Positions 54,274 to 63,904 of a stretch of 64,000 nucleotides of DNA are shown one piece after another. This DNA comes from Ideonella livida. GTDB taxonomy: Bacteria > Pseudomonadota > Gammaproteobacteria > Burkholderiales > Burkholderiaceae_C. Positions within the stretch are counted from its first letter, which is position 1; each line of letters opens with the position of its first letter. Location: assembly GCF_010499455.1 (NCBI RefSeq), contig NZ_JAAGOH010000001.1, positions 357,227 through 421,226 of the forward strand. The letters run 5' to 3'. Below the pieces are notes generated by a model. That model had not been told where the DNA came from and made no database searches. It saw nothing but the letters and a program-made list of their open reading frames with translations. Made by a program: the position numbers and the translations under genes.

Positions 54274-55020
54274 TCAAATGGGCAGAAGGTTCAAGAAGAA
54301 CCGGGCCAGCCAGCCTAATCCGTGGGCATCGGCCTGGGCACCGCGGCCACGCTGCTCGATGCGCACATTGGCCACCTGGGTGCTGGCCACGCTGTTGCCG
54401 GGCAGGATGTTGCGCGGGTCCACCTGGCCGGTGAAGCGCAGCACGTCCACGTTCTGGTTCACGCCGATCTGCTTCTCGCCGGCGATCAGCAGATGGCCAT
54501 TGGGCAGCACCCCGATGACGATGGCCTGGATGCTGCCGGTGAAGGTGTTGCTGTTTTCGCTGGTGCCCTTGCCCTCGAAGGTGTTGGAGCTGTTGCCCGC
54601 GGCCCCGGCACGGCCGAAGGAGTTGGAGGCAAAGCCGGGCACCGCCGTCAGCGCGGCGCTGACCGAGCCGGTTTTGTCCACCGTGCTGCTGGACTTCTGC
54701 GTGGCGCTGACCTGCTCGGTGATCTGCACGGTCAGGGTGTCGCCCATCAGGCGGGCGCGGTGGTCCTCGAACAGCGGGCGGTAGCGTGCCTGGGCGAACA
54801 GGCTGCCGCTGGGCTGGCCGGCGTCGGGCTCGGCCGCCGCCTGCAGCGGCTGCAACGGCGCCATGGCCAGGGGCCCGCTGGCCGGCAACGCCGGCGCGGT
54901 GGCCGTGGGAAAGTCCACCGCCGGCACCGGATACACCGTCTGGCAGCCGGCCAGCAGGCCGGCACCGAGCAGCGCCAAGGGCCCGGCCGCGGCACGCACC
55001 CCTCGGGCCGCGGCGCTCAC
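54274..55020 (-). CDS. flgH: Flagellar L-ring lipoprotein FlgH
   Basis: A 248-residue outer-membrane lipoprotein forming the L ring. The lipobox is [11 protein letters not shown]. The family body is clear: [54 protein letters not shown] and the [16 protein letters not shown] segment. The start codon is GTG, overlapping the flgG stop as GTGA, so translation is probably coupled. Confidence 0.97.
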   Translation of the reverse strand: MSAAARGVRAAAGPLALLGAGLLAGCQTVYPVPAVDFPTATAPALPASGPLAMAPLQPLQAAAEPDAGQPSGSLFAQARYRPLFEDHRARLMGDTLTVQITEQVSATQKSSSTVDKTGSVSAALTAVPGFASNSFGRAGAAGNSSNTFEGKGTSENSNTFTGSIQAIVIGVLPNGHLLIAGEKQIGVNQNVDVLRFTGQVDPRNILPGNSVASTQVANVRIEQRGRGAQADAHGLGWLARFFLNLLPI

Positions 55021-55799
55021 AGCTGCGCCAGACGCTGCAGCATCTGGTCCGAAGTGGAGACGGCCTTGGAGTTCAGCTCGTAGGCGCGCTGGGTCTGGAT
55101 CATGCTGACCAGCTCCTCCACCACGTTGACGTTGCTGGTCTCCACAAAGCCCTGCTGCAGCAGGCCCAGGCCGTTCTGCCCGGGCTGCGCCACGTTGGGC
55201 GCACCCGAGGCCGCCGTCTCGCCGAACAGGTTCTGGCCGCGCGGCTCCAGGCCGCCGGGATTGATGAAGCTGGCCAGCGAGAACTGGCCCAGCACCTGGG
55301 GGTCGACCTGCCCGGGCAGCTTGGCGCTGACCGTGCCGTCGGCCGCCACGGTCACGCTCTCGGCATTGACCGGCACGGTGATGCCGGGCTGCACCGCATA
55401 CCCGTTGTTGGTGACGATCTGCCCTTGGGCGTCGAGCTTGAAGGAGCCGTCCCGTGTGTAGCCGGTGGAACCGTCGGGCAGGGTGATCTGCAGGAAACCG
55501 CTGCCCTTGATGGCCAGGTCCAGCTGGCCGCTGGTCTGCTGCAGGCTGCCCTGGCTGAAGTCGCGCGCTGTGGCCACCGCCCGTGTGCCCAGGCCCACCT
55601 GCAGGCCCGTGGGCAGCAGGGTCTGGTCGGAGCTGTTGGCGCCGGTCTGGCGCAGGTTCTGGTAGATCAGGTCCTCGAAGGCCGCATGCGAGCGCTTGTA
55701 GCCGCTGGTGGCCACGTTGGAGAGGTTGTGGGAGATGTGGTCCAGCTGGGTCTGCTGGGCCTCCATGCCAGTCTTGGCGATCCAGAGCGAGCGGATCAT
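55017..55799 (-). CDS. flgG: Flagellar distal rod protein FlgG
   Basis: A 260-residue rod protein. The N-terminus [37 protein letters not shown] and C-terminus [23 protein letters not shown] are the conserved FlgG ends. It starts the flgGHIJKL run. The expected upstream neighbour flgF is 4.1 kb away, so this run needs its own promoter within 55800-55976 or beyond. No clear sigma-28 or sigma-70 element was found there. Confidence 0.97.
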   Translation of the reverse strand: MIRSLWIAKTGMEAQQTQLDHISHNLSNVATSGYKRSHAAFEDLIYQNLRQTGANSSDQTLLPTGLQVGLGTRAVATARDFSQGSLQQTSGQLDLAIKGSGFLQITLPDGSTGYTRDGSFKLDAQGQIVTNNGYAVQPGITVPVNAESVTVAADGTVSAKLPGQVDPQVLGQFSLASFINPGGLEPRGQNLFGETAASGAPNVAQPGQNGLGLLQQGFVETSNVNVVEELVSMIQTQRAYELNSKAVSTSDQMLQRLAQL

Positions 55800-55976
55800 G
55801 CGGGGCCTCCAGGCCGTTGAGTACTGCTGGCCCGGATGGTGCGCGGCCCGCGTGCCCCGCACTGCGCCGAAAAGCGGGGGCCTGACCCGCCTGTCCCGGC
55901 GGCTGGCCCCCGACCCACCGGCGCCCCTACACTGCGCCGGACACTCCCCCACCCCTCCCCCGCTCCCGCCACGCCC

Positions 55977-56756
55977 ATGATCTCCGCGACGCACCAGTGC
56001 CTCTTTGTCCATGTGCCCAAGACCGCCGGCCAAAGCGTGGAGCTGGCCTTTCTGCAGGCCCTGGGCCTGCACTTCGGCCAGCGCGGGCAGTTGCTGCTGC
56101 GGGCCAACGACGACCCCGCCCGCGGCCCGGAACGCCTGGCCCACCTCACCGCCGAGGAATACGTGCGCTGCGGCCATGTGACGCAGGACGACTTTGACCG
56201 CTGGTTCAAGTTCGGCTTCGTGCGCAACCCCTGGGACCGGCTGGTGTCCGAATACCGCTACCGTGGACTGGAGGCCAAGTTCGACTTCAGCTTCTTCGTC
56301 CAGCACCGGCTGAAGGTGGACAAGCGCTTCAACGACCCCGAGCGGCACCGCATGCCGCAGGCCGAGTACCTGCTGGACGCCAGCGGCCGGCCGCTGGTGG
56401 ACTTCATCGGCCGGTTTGAGAACCTGGCGGCCGACTTCTCCACCATCTGCCAGCGCGTGGGCCTGCCCGACACCGGCCTGCCCCGGCGCAATGTCAGCGG
56501 CCACGGCGCCAGCCAGGGCGGGGGTGCCCTGCGCGGACCGGATGGCCAGAAGCTCAAGCCCGGCATGGCGCGCGCCCTGGCCAAACGGGCGGCGGCCGCC
56601 GCGCAACGCGGCGCCGCCGCACCGGGCCCCGCCCACCCCACCACCCCGCCCCCCCCGGCCCGCCACTACACCGAGTACTACACCCCCGAGACCCGGGACG
56701 CGGTGGCCCGCTTCTACGCCCGCGACGTGGAGCATTTCGGCTACACCTTCGGCTGA
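55977..56756 (+). CDS. Sulfotransferase-family protein within the flg locus
   Basis: A 259-residue protein. [17 protein letters not shown] is the 5'-phosphosulfate-binding loop and [17 protein letters not shown] the 3'-phosphate motif of carbohydrate sulfotransferases. The C-terminus has a low-complexity Ala/Pro insert (about residues 205-225) before [26 protein letters not shown], the usual family ending. It lies between flgG and flgF on the opposite strand and likely acts on a glycan. A GC-rich hairpin follows. The ATG at 55977 was chosen over upstream in-frame starts. Confidence 0.82.
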   Translation: MISATHQCLFVHVPKTAGQSVELAFLQALGLHFGQRGQLLLRANDDPARGPERLAHLTAEEYVRCGHVTQDDFDRWFKFGFVRNPWDRLVSEYRYRGLEAKFDFSFFVQHRLKVDKRFNDPERHRMPQAEYLLDASGRPLVDFIGRFENLAADFSTICQRVGLPDTGLPRRNVSGHGASQGGGALRGPDGQKLKPGMARALAKRAAAAAQRGAAAPGPAHPTTPPPPARHYTEYYTPETRDAVARFYARDVEHFGYTFG

Positions 56757-56760
56757 AGCC

Positions 56761-56779
56761 CGCCCCGGGCACCGGGGCG
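56761..56779 (+). terminator. GC hairpin after the sulfotransferase gene, possible weak terminator
   Basis: A perfect 8-bp stem CGCCCCGG / CCGGGGCG with a GCA loop, five bases after the stop. No T tract follows, so intrinsic termination would be poor. Confidence 0.35.
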
Positions 56780-56903
56780 GCCGGCGCCCCCAGCCCAGGG
56801 TCATCCCCTACGCAAAGTCCACAGGACCAAAGGCGCGCAGTCCTGCCAGCATGGCGTGCATTTTTTAACATCTTGAGCCGGTCCACCGGCCGTTGGAGCC
56901 GCC

Positions 56904-58028
56904 ATGACGTCGTGCCGTTCCCTGACCGCCCGTGCCCTGCTGGCCACCGCCCTGGGCGTGCTGGCCCCCCTCTCGGCCTGGGCCGAGAAATTGAGCGTGG
57001 TGCAGGTCGCGCCGCTCTCCGGCCTGGAGGCCACGCTGGGCCGGGCCTACGGCGCCGGGATGGACCTGGCCTTCCAGGCGGCCAACCGCCAGGGCCTCAA
57101 CGGCCACACCCTGCAGCTGGTCAAGGCCGACGACCACCACCGCGCCGAGGACACGCTGGCCGAGACCCGGCGCCTGCTGGCCGAGGCCCGGCCCATCGCC
57201 CTGGCGGGTTATGTGGGCGACGAGGCGGTGAGCGCCCTGCTCAAGTCCGGGCTGCTCGAACAGGAGCGGGTGCCCCTGGTGGGCTTCAAGGCCATCGCCC
57301 TGGACCCGGACCATCCGCTGGTCTTCAGCCCCCGGGCCGGCATGCGCCTGGAGGTGGCCAAGCTCGCCCAGCACCTGCGCACCGTGGGCATCGAACGCGT
57401 GGCGCTGTTCCATGAAGAAGGCGCCCAGGGCGTGCAGCAGGCGGTGGAGGCGGCCTTCAAGGAACACAGCCTGAAGCTGGTGGGCCAGGCCGCCTACCCG
57501 GCCGGCACCGCACGCGCCAGCGCTGCGGCCGAGAAGCTGCTGGGCAGCAATGCCCAGGCCATCCTGATCGTGGCCAGCAGCTCCGCGGCGGCGGCCTTCA
57601 TCGAGAACTACCGCGGCTCCGGGGGCAGCGCCCAGCTCTTCGCCCACTCCGGCGCCGACATCGAGCAGCTGGCCAAACGCCTGGCCGAGCAGCACACCCG
57701 CGGGCTGGCCATCGCCCAGGTGGTGCCCAACCCCTACAAGATTGCGCTGCGCCTGACCAAGGAGTTCCGCGAGCTGGCCGCCGCCACCCAGCCCCCCACC
57801 CCGGTGAGCTTCACCATGCTGGAGGGCTACATCACCGGCCGGCTGATCGTCGAGGCGGTGCGCCGCCAGGGCGCCAAGCCCACCCGCGAAGGCATCGCCG
57901 CGGCCATCGAGAGCTTCGGCAGCCTGGACCTGCAGGGCCTGCGCTTGAGCTTCAGCCCCCAGCAGCGCACCGGCTCGCGCCTGGTGGAACTGTCCATCGT
58001 CAACCAGGACGGCCGCATCCAGCAGTGA
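56904..58028 (+). CDS. ABC-type branched-chain amino acid (LIV-like) substrate-binding protein
   Basis: A 374-residue periplasmic protein. The signal peptide ends in LSAWA. The mature part has VVQVAPLSGLEATLGRAYGAGMDLAFQAANRQG, LVKADDHHRAEDTLAETRRLLAE and a second lobe with AILIVASSSAAAAFIENYRGSGG, typical of Leu/Ile/Val-binding folds. No permease or ATPase gene adjoins it. GGAG lies 8 bases before the ATG. It may be an orphan sensor or transport subunit. Confidence 0.85.
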   Translation: MTSCRSLTARALLATALGVLAPLSAWAEKLSVVQVAPLSGLEATLGRAYGAGMDLAFQAANRQGLNGHTLQLVKADDHHRAEDTLAETRRLLAEARPIALAGYVGDEAVSALLKSGLLEQERVPLVGFKAIALDPDHPLVFSPRAGMRLEVAKLAQHLRTVGIERVALFHEEGAQGVQQAVEAAFKEHSLKLVGQAAYPAGTARASAAAEKLLGSNAQAILIVASSSAAAAFIENYRGSGGSAQLFAHSGADIEQLAKRLAEQHTRGLAIAQVVPNPYKIALRLTKEFRELAAATQPPTPVSFTMLEGYITGRLIVEAVRRQGAKPTREGIAAAIESFGSLDLQGLRLSFSPQQRTGSRLVELSIVNQDGRIQQ

Positions 58029-58037
58029 GGCGGGACG

Positions 58038-58994
58038 ATGCCGGCCGCAGTTAAGCTCCCCGGCTTCTTCCCACCGCCCCCTGCCATGCCCCCACACGCC
58101 CCCAAGGCCGAATCATCGCTGCACCTGCTCTTCGAGGACGCCGACTGCCAGGTCTGGACCAATGCCTGGCTCGACCACTCCCCCGCGGGAAGGGTCTGCG
58201 TGGCCCTGTCGCCGCGGCACCCCCGGCACCCGCCGGTCTTTGGCCAGAAGCTGTTTGACAAGCGCCAGCTGCCGGCCGTGTTCATCCAACCGCGCCGCAG
58301 CAACTGGTACCAGTTCGCGGCCATGCCCGAAGTGTGCGCACTCATCCGCCGGCGCATCGGCGCGCGGCCGGTGTTCACCTATGGCTCCAGCATGGGTGGC
58401 TTCGGCGCGGTGCTCGCCGCCGGCTGGCTGAACGCCGACATCGCCCTGGCGGTGTCGCCCCAGGTCTCGATTGCCCGTGACCGGGTGGGCGACTTCGAAA
58501 CCCGGTGGCAACAGGAGGCCCAGGCGCTGACCTTCCTCTGGCCCGATGCGCGGGCAATGATCCAGCCTGAGGTGCGTCATGTGCTGGCCTTCGACCCCAC
58601 CCATGGCGCAGACCGCCGGCATGCGCGCCTGCTGATGGCCCAGCGGCCGCAAGCCTTCCATGCGCTGCCGGTCTGGGGTGGCGGCCATCCCGTGGGCCCG
58701 GCCCTGGGCGTGGCAGGCGCCTTGTCGGCCCTGGTCGAGGACATCGCCCGGGGCCAGATCGGGCTGGAGGAAGCCCTGCGGGCCGCCCGGCAACGTTACC
58801 GGCAGTCTCCGGTACGGCCTTTTGTGGTGGCCATGGCACTGAATGCGATCAGCCGCAAGCGTCGTCGCCACCAAGGCTGGGCCAAGGCGCAACGGGTGCG
58901 CACCGGCATCCAGCATGAGCACCGCCCGACGCCGCCCACCCTCAAGGCCTGCCTGGCGCTGGGACACGCCCCGGCACTGCCGGCGAAGGACTGA
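58038..58994 (+). CDS. Alpha/beta-hydrolase-like protein of polysaccharide-associated type
   Basis: A 318-residue protein. The nucleophile elbow is FTYGSSMGGFGAVLAAGWLNADIALAVSPQVSI, a Ser in GSSMGG, with LPVWGGGHPVG a possible base segment. Related proteins occur in exopolysaccharide and glycoprotein clusters and resemble Asp2-type esterases or O-acetyltransferases; this is inference. The C-terminus is basic (SRKRRRHQG). It starts 10 bases after the binding-protein gene; an alternative start is 58086. Substrate unknown. Confidence 0.65.
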   Translation: MPAAVKLPGFFPPPPAMPPHAPKAESSLHLLFEDADCQVWTNAWLDHSPAGRVCVALSPRHPRHPPVFGQKLFDKRQLPAVFIQPRRSNWYQFAAMPEVCALIRRRIGARPVFTYGSSMGGFGAVLAAGWLNADIALAVSPQVSIARDRVGDFETRWQQEAQALTFLWPDARAMIQPEVRHVLAFDPTHGADRRHARLLMAQRPQAFHALPVWGGGHPVGPALGVAGALSALVEDIARGQIGLEEALRAARQRYRQSPVRPFVVAMALNAISRKRRRHQGWAKAQRVRTGIQHEHRPTPPTLKACLALGHAPALPAKD

Positions 58995-59005
58995 AGCACC
59001 GCCGC

Positions 59006-59827
59006 TCAGTCGCGCAGCGCGCGCACCGCCTCGTCCAGCGCCAGCGGGCTGAACTGGTGGGACCGCACCCGCTCCAACTGGGCTTCCAGCGCGTCGCAGA
59101 AGGCCTGCGGGTCGCCCAGGTTGAAGGCGTGCAGGTCCACCAGTTCACGCTCCCACCAGCGCAAGCGCTCCAGGCGCTCGCAGACCGCGTCGGGAAAGCG
59201 TGGGCGCAGCGGGCGCGCCGGGCAGCCGCCCACCACGCTGTAGGGCGCCACGTCGCGGGTCACCACCGCGCCGGCGGCCACCACGGCGCCATTGCCGATG
59301 CGCACCCCCCCGGCCACCCGGGCCCCGCTGGCCAGCCACACGTCATGCCCCAGGTCCACGGCCCCGCGCTGGCGGGGTTTGTGCTGCTGCCAGACCTCGG
59401 GGGCCTGGCCATCGCGCTCAGCGGCCACGGCCCGGTAGGCCACCATGAACTCGCGGTGGCCATTGAAGGCCGCCGAGGACTGGGTCACCGCCTCCAGTGG
59501 ATGGCGGAAACCCATGAACGACACGTCAGCGGCGATGGCGCAGTAGCGGCCCACCCGCGACCCGTGTGGCAGCTCAGACATGACCGAGGAGAACGAGCCC
59601 AAGGCCAGCGGCAGCGTGTCGCCCACCCCCAGGGTGCAGAAGGGCTCCAGCCGGCAGCCATGGGGCACCACCACCAGCGCGCCCAGCGGCCAGCGGCGCA
59701 GGTCGGTGCGGCCGGGCTGCTGGCCCATGCCGTCGCGCACCTGGAACACATGGTGGGCCTGCAGCAGGCGGTGGAAGCCTTCGGTGACGCGCACCACCAG
59801 GCCCCGCTTGTTCTCTCTGACGATCAT
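59006..59827 (-). CDS. CatB-related O-acetyltransferase (hexapeptide repeat)
   Basis: A 273-residue enzyme. The left-handed beta-helix is visible in repeats around [20 protein letters not shown] and [32 protein letters not shown], followed by the family's [16 protein letters not shown] and ERLRWWE. It should O-acetylate a sugar with acetyl-CoA. It lies 97 bases downstream of flgF in the same direction, so it may be transcribed with flgBCDEF. A flagellar or surface glycan is a possible substrate. Confidence 0.8.
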   Translation of the reverse strand: MIVRENKRGLVVRVTEGFHRLLQAHHVFQVRDGMGQQPGRTDLRRWPLGALVVVPHGCRLEPFCTLGVGDTLPLALGSFSSVMSELPHGSRVGRYCAIAADVSFMGFRHPLEAVTQSSAAFNGHREFMVAYRAVAAERDGQAPEVWQQHKPRQRGAVDLGHDVWLASGARVAGGVRIGNGAVVAAGAVVTRDVAPYSVVGGCPARPLRPRFPDAVCERLERLRWWERELVDLHAFNLGDPQAFCDALEAQLERVRSHQFSPLALDEAVRALRD

Positions 59828-59923
59828 CGCGGCGTCCTCTGCCGGCCGCGGCGCGAGGACGGCGCCGCCGGCGGCGCCCCTCAGCTTGAGGCCCTGGCGT
59901 GACAGGGCCGTGTCAGCGGGGAC

Positions 59924-60652
59924 TCAGCCGCTGATGGACAGCAGGCGCGAGGCGGCCTGGTCCTGCTTCTCGCCGGACTGCAGCAGCTTCATCTGGTGTT
60001 CGAACTGCCGGGCGGCCGAGATCATGGCCACCATGGTCTCCACCGGGCTGACGTTGCTGCCCTCCAGCGCCCCGTCCTGCAGGCGGGCGGTGGGGTCGGC
60101 CTCCAGATCGCCCTGGGCGCTGCGGAACAAGCCGTCGTTGCCACGCTGCAGCGCCTGCTCGGGGGTGACCAGCTTGAGCCGGCCGATGGGCTCGGGCCGA
60201 CCATTGCCCACGGCGGCGGTGACGGTGCCGTCGCCGGCAATCTGCACGCTGGCGTTCTCGGGCACGGTGATGGGGCCGCCGTCGCCCACCACCGGCAACC
60301 CGGCCTGGGTGACCAGCTGGCCTTCGGTGGAGACCTGCAGCGCGCCGGCGCGGGTGTAGGCCTCGGTGCCATCGCGGCCCTGCACCGACAGCCAGGCGTT
60401 GCCCTTCATGGCCACATCCAGACTGCGGCCGGTGGCCTGCACCGGGCCGGCATCGGGGTTGTAGCCGATGGTGGTCTCCAGCGCATAAGCCCGGGTGCTG
60501 GCGCCATCGCCCCGCACCGGCACCGAGCGGAAGGCGGCCATCTGCTCGCGAAAGCCGTTGGTGCTGACGTTGGCCAGGTTGTGCGAGAGCACGTCCTGAC
60601 GCTGCATGGCGGTCTTGGCCCCGCTCATGCTGAGGTAGATCATGCGGTCCAT
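59924..60652 (-). CDS. flgF: Flagellar proximal rod protein FlgF
   Basis: A 242-residue rod protein. It begins MDRMIYLSMSGAKTAMQRQDVLSHNLANVSTNGFREQ and ends with GSNVSPVETMVAMISAARQFEHQMKLLQSGE, the FlgF pattern. It is normally followed directly by flgG, but here an unrelated acetyltransferase gene follows. Confidence 0.96.
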   Translation of the reverse strand: MDRMIYLSMSGAKTAMQRQDVLSHNLANVSTNGFREQMAAFRSVPVRGDGASTRAYALETTIGYNPDAGPVQATGRSLDVAMKGNAWLSVQGRDGTEAYTRAGALQVSTEGQLVTQAGLPVVGDGGPITVPENASVQIAGDGTVTAAVGNGRPEPIGRLKLVTPEQALQRGNDGLFRSAQGDLEADPTARLQDGALEGSNVSPVETMVAMISAARQFEHQMKLLQSGEKQDQAASRLLSISG

Positions 60653-60713
60653 GCGGGGGGCTCCGGCGGCGGTGGCAGGATGGGCTCAGGCAGGGCTCAG
60701 GATGGCACGTGCT

Positions 60714-61985
60714 TCAGCGCATGCTCATCAGCGTCTGCATCACCTGGTCCTGGGTCTTGATGGTCTGGGCGTTGGCCTGGTAGTTGCGCTGCGCGGTGAT
60801 CAGACCCACCAGCTCCAGGGTCAGGTCGACGTTGGACTCTTCCACCGCCCCGGCCTGGATCTGGCCCAGGTTGCCGGTGCCGGGCACGCCGGCCACCGGC
60901 TCGCCCGATTCGCGGGTCTCGATCCAGTTGTTGCTGCCCACCGGCTGCAGGCCCTGCGGGTTGCGGAAGCTGGCGATCTCGATGCGGCCCACGTTCTGCT
61001 TCTGACCATTGGTGTAGCGGGCGGTGACGGTGCCGTCGTCGTCAATGGCCACCCCGGCGAGCTGCCCGGTGGTGTAGCCGGTCTGCGACAGGGCGGTCAC
61101 GGAGAACTCCGAGGCGAACTGCGTGCTGCCGACCAGGCTGACGTTGAGGCTGTCGATGGGCACGTAGGTCACGCCGTTGGACGGGTTGGGGCTGATGTCC
61201 GTCAGCGTCAGTGAGTTGGGTGTGATGGTGTTGCCGTTGTTGGTGAACACCAGCTGCTGGGCCAGGGGCTGGGGGGCGGCATCGGTGCCTGAGAGCGTCT
61301 CGCCATTGGCGGTCACGTAGACGTTCCAGGTGTTGGCGGCCGTGGCGTCCTTCTGGAAGTAGTACTTGAGCTGGATGGGCTGGCCCAGGCCGTCATAGAC
61401 GGTGACGGCGGTGGACTCGTTGTAGGTGCTGCTGTCGGCGAAATCGATCTTGGGCGCGGTGGGATCGGTGGGCTCGGTGGGGGAGGCGCGGGAGTCCAGG
61501 TTGAACTCGATCTCGATGCCGTCGGTCTCGCGGGGCTGGATGCCCTTGGTGGGGATCTCCATGGGCTCGGCCACGCCGCTGACCGGCACACCGCTGGCGT
61601 CCACCGGGTTGCCCAGCAGGTACAGGCCGTCGTTGTTGACCATGTAGCCCTGCTCATTGAGCTTGAACTGCCCGTTGCGGCTGTAGAAGATCTGGTCGTC
61701 GCCGTTGGAGAGCTTGAAGAAGCCCTGGCCGTCGATGGCCACGTCCATGGGGTTCTCGGTGGCGGTGATGTTGCCCTGGGTGAACTGCTGGGCCACGGCC
61801 GCCACGCGCACGCCGCTGCCCGGCTGCGAGCCCGAGGAGCCGCCGATGGCCCCAGCGTACAGGTCGGCAAACTCCGCCCGGGAGGACTTGGCGCCCACGG
61901 TGCTGGCGTTGGCGATGTTGTTGCCGATCACGTCCAGGTTGCGAGAGGTGGCATTCAGTCCAGAGAGGCCTTGCTGGAAACTCAT
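60714..61985 (-). CDS. flgE: Flagellar hook protein FlgE
   Basis: A 423-residue hook subunit. The N-terminus is MSFQQGLSGLNATSRNLDVIGNNIANASTVGAKSSR, with the family's GNITATENPMDVAIDGQGFF, and the C-terminus is DLTLELVGLITAQRNYQANAQTIKTQDQVMQTLMSMR. The middle domain is variable. The gene follows flgD and is preceded by CCGGAG, a good ribosome-binding site. Confidence 0.97.
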   Translation of the reverse strand: MSFQQGLSGLNATSRNLDVIGNNIANASTVGAKSSRAEFADLYAGAIGGSSGSQPGSGVRVAAVAQQFTQGNITATENPMDVAIDGQGFFKLSNGDDQIFYSRNGQFKLNEQGYMVNNDGLYLLGNPVDASGVPVSGVAEPMEIPTKGIQPRETDGIEIEFNLDSRASPTEPTDPTAPKIDFADSSTYNESTAVTVYDGLGQPIQLKYYFQKDATAANTWNVYVTANGETLSGTDAAPQPLAQQLVFTNNGNTITPNSLTLTDISPNPSNGVTYVPIDSLNVSLVGSTQFASEFSVTALSQTGYTTGQLAGVAIDDDGTVTARYTNGQKQNVGRIEIASFRNPQGLQPVGSNNWIETRESGEPVAGVPGTGNLGQIQAGAVEESNVDLTLELVGLITAQRNYQANAQTIKTQDQVMQTLMSMR

Positions 61986-62057
61986 GGTGGGGCTCCGGTG
62001 GGGGCGGGATCAGGGGGAAACGGGGTCGGAAGGCGGGTGGCGCGCGGCGTCGGGCCT

Positions 62058-62717
62058 TCAGAGGTAGGCGTACACGTCGCTGGAGGAGATCAGGCTGCCA
62101 TTGGCCAGCTCCAGCGCCAGGGTGCCGTTCTGCTGGCTCACGGCATTGACCTTCTGGTAGCTGAGCGTGTTGGTGCTCAGCTCCTTGCCCGCCGCGGTGG
62201 CGGTGACGGTGAAGTGCAGCGAATCGTCCTGGTAGGCGCTGGGCACGGTCCACTCGAAGTCATGGCGACCGGCGGCCTGGGCCCCCAGGTTGAGGGTGCC
62301 GATCTTGACGTTGCCGGCGTCATAGATGTCCACCGTCACCTTGTCGGCGGCGGCGGCCAGCTCGAAGCCGGCGTCGGCCTTGCCGCCGCTCTGGCGCAGC
62401 GCGTCCGAGGCCAGGGCCACCTCGCGGCCCACCAGGCTTGCACCCTGCAGGGCCTGCAGCTGCAGGAATTGGGTGTTGAGGCCGCCGACGGTGGTGTTGA
62501 GGTTCTCGATGCCGCTGACGGTGCTGATCTGGGCCATCTGGCTGGTGATCTGGGCGTTGTCCGTCGGGTTGAGCGGGTCCTGGTTCTGCATCTGGGTGAC
62601 CAGCAGCTTGAGAAAGCGGTCGGACGCCTCCTGCGCGGTCGTGCCGCCCAGCGCGCTGGTGCTCGAGCTGCTGCGGGTGGAGGTGCTGGTGCTGCTCAGT
62701 ACGGAGGTGGTGGTCAT
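62058..62717 (-). CDS. flgD: Flagellar hook assembly scaffold FlgD
   Basis: A 219-residue hook-cap protein. The segment ASDRFLKLLVTQMQNQDPLNPTDNAQITSQMAQISTV is diagnostic of FlgD; the C-terminal half has a FlgD Ig/Tudor-like fold (LNLGAQAAGRHDFEWT). A Ser/Thr-rich N-terminus serves type III export. It is located between flgC and flgE. Confidence 0.97.
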   Translation of the reverse strand: MTTTSVLSSTSTSTRSSSSTSALGGTTAQEASDRFLKLLVTQMQNQDPLNPTDNAQITSQMAQISTVSGIENLNTTVGGLNTQFLQLQALQGASLVGREVALASDALRQSGGKADAGFELAAAADKVTVDIYDAGNVKIGTLNLGAQAAGRHDFEWTVPSAYQDDSLHFTVTATAAGKELSTNTLSYQKVNAVSQQNGTLALELANGSLISSSDVYAYL

Positions 62718-62765
62718 GCGCGGGGCTCCGGCGGGGGGACGTGTCGGGCAGGTCGACGGCGGGCC

Positions 62766-63215
62766 TCAGCTGCCCTGACCCAGCTGGATGGTCTTGAGCA
62801 GCAGGCTCTTGGCCGTGTTCATGACCTCCAGGTTGTTCTGGTAGGAGCGCGAGGACGAGATCATGTTGACCATCTCCTCGACCGCGTTGACGTTGCTGTA
62901 GGTCACATACCCCTCGCCGTCGGCCTGGGGATGGGCCGGGTCCAGCACCTTGCGCCCGGGGGTCTGGTCCTCGGTGATGGTGGACACCCGCACGCCGGCG
63001 CTGGTGGTCAGCGTGGGGTCGTCGCGTCCGGCCGAGACATTGCCCGCGGCGGCCATCAGCGCGGTCTGGAACACCACCTGCCGGGCCTTGTAGGGCGAGC
63101 CATCGGGCCCGGCCACGGTGTCCACGTTGGCCAGGTTGGAGGCCACCACGTTGAGGCGCTGGCTCTGCGCGCTGACCGCGCTGCCGGAGATGTCGAAAAC
63201 CTTGAACATGCTCAT
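62766..63215 (-). CDS. flgC: Flagellar proximal rod protein FlgC
   Basis: A 149-residue rod protein. It starts MSMFKVFDISGSAVSAQSQRLNVVASNLANVDTVAGPDG and ends NVNAVEEMVNMISSSRSYQNNLEVMNTAKSLLLKTIQLG, the complete FlgC pattern. AGGAG lies 7 bases before the ATG at 63215. Confidence 0.97.
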   Translation of the reverse strand: MSMFKVFDISGSAVSAQSQRLNVVASNLANVDTVAGPDGSPYKARQVVFQTALMAAAGNVSAGRDDPTLTTSAGVRVSTITEDQTPGRKVLDPAHPQADGEGYVTYSNVNAVEEMVNMISSSRSYQNNLEVMNTAKSLLLKTIQLGQGS

Positions 63216-63253
63216 CGGGTGGCTCCTGTGCTGGGTTCGGGTCGCGCGCGGCC

Positions 63254-63745
63254 TCAGCCCTGGGTGTGGCTCTTCATGGCGTCCAGGGTGGTCTTGACGC
63301 TGCTGTTGAGGAAGCGCAGGGTGGCCTCGTACTTGACCGAGTTCTCGGCGAAGCTGGCGCGCTCGCGGTCCATGTCCACCGTGTTGCTGTCCAGGTTGGT
63401 CTGGGAGGCGGCGGCAAAGCGCAGGGTGCTGGCCCCTTCGCGCTCGCGCAGGTCCAGCGGCAGGTGACCGGCCTGGGTGGCGGCCAGGGTCTGGGCGGGG
63501 CCGGCCTGGGACAAGCCGGTGGGCGCGGCCAGGTGGGCCGGGCCGGTGCCGGCCGGGCCGCCCGCGCTCCCCGGGGGGCCGCTGGCGGTGGCCTGCCGCA
63601 ACGCCTGGCTGAAGTCCATCTCCAGGGCCACATAGCCCGGGGTGTCGGCGTTGGCGATGTTGCTGGCCAGCAGACGCTGGCGCTCGGCCCGCAGCTGCAG
63701 GGCCTGGGCCTGGAAGTCCAGGGTGCGGGTCAGACGCTCAAGCAT
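63254..63745 (-). CDS. flgB: Flagellar proximal rod protein FlgB
   Basis: A 163-residue rod protein. MLERLTRTLDFQAQALQLRAERQRLLASNIANADTPGYVA is the conserved N-terminus, and NTVDMDRERASFAENSVKYEATLRFLNSSVKTTLDAM the C-terminus. A Gly/Pro/Ala-rich insertion (about residues 55-85) makes it slightly long. The ATG at 63745 matches the family start; a GTG at 63793 would add 16 residues. It heads the flgBCDEF run. Confidence 0.95.
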   Translation of the reverse strand: MLERLTRTLDFQAQALQLRAERQRLLASNIANADTPGYVALEMDFSQALRQATASGPPGSAGGPAGTGPAHLAAPTGLSQAGPAQTLAATQAGHLPLDLREREGASTLRFAAASQTNLDSNTVDMDRERASFAENSVKYEATLRFLNSSVKTTLDAMKSHTQG

Positions 63746-63904
63746 GGCAGGACGGGAGAGGGCATGGGGCGGGGGCCGGGACGACTTGAACACCGGCTGG
63801 CGTCGATTGTGGAAAGCACCGGCCCGGGCTGAAGCGGCGAACAGGCCCCGCCCAGGCCGGCATTTCCCGCCCCGGCCGGCCGGGCCCGCAGGCCACAGTG
63901 CGGC

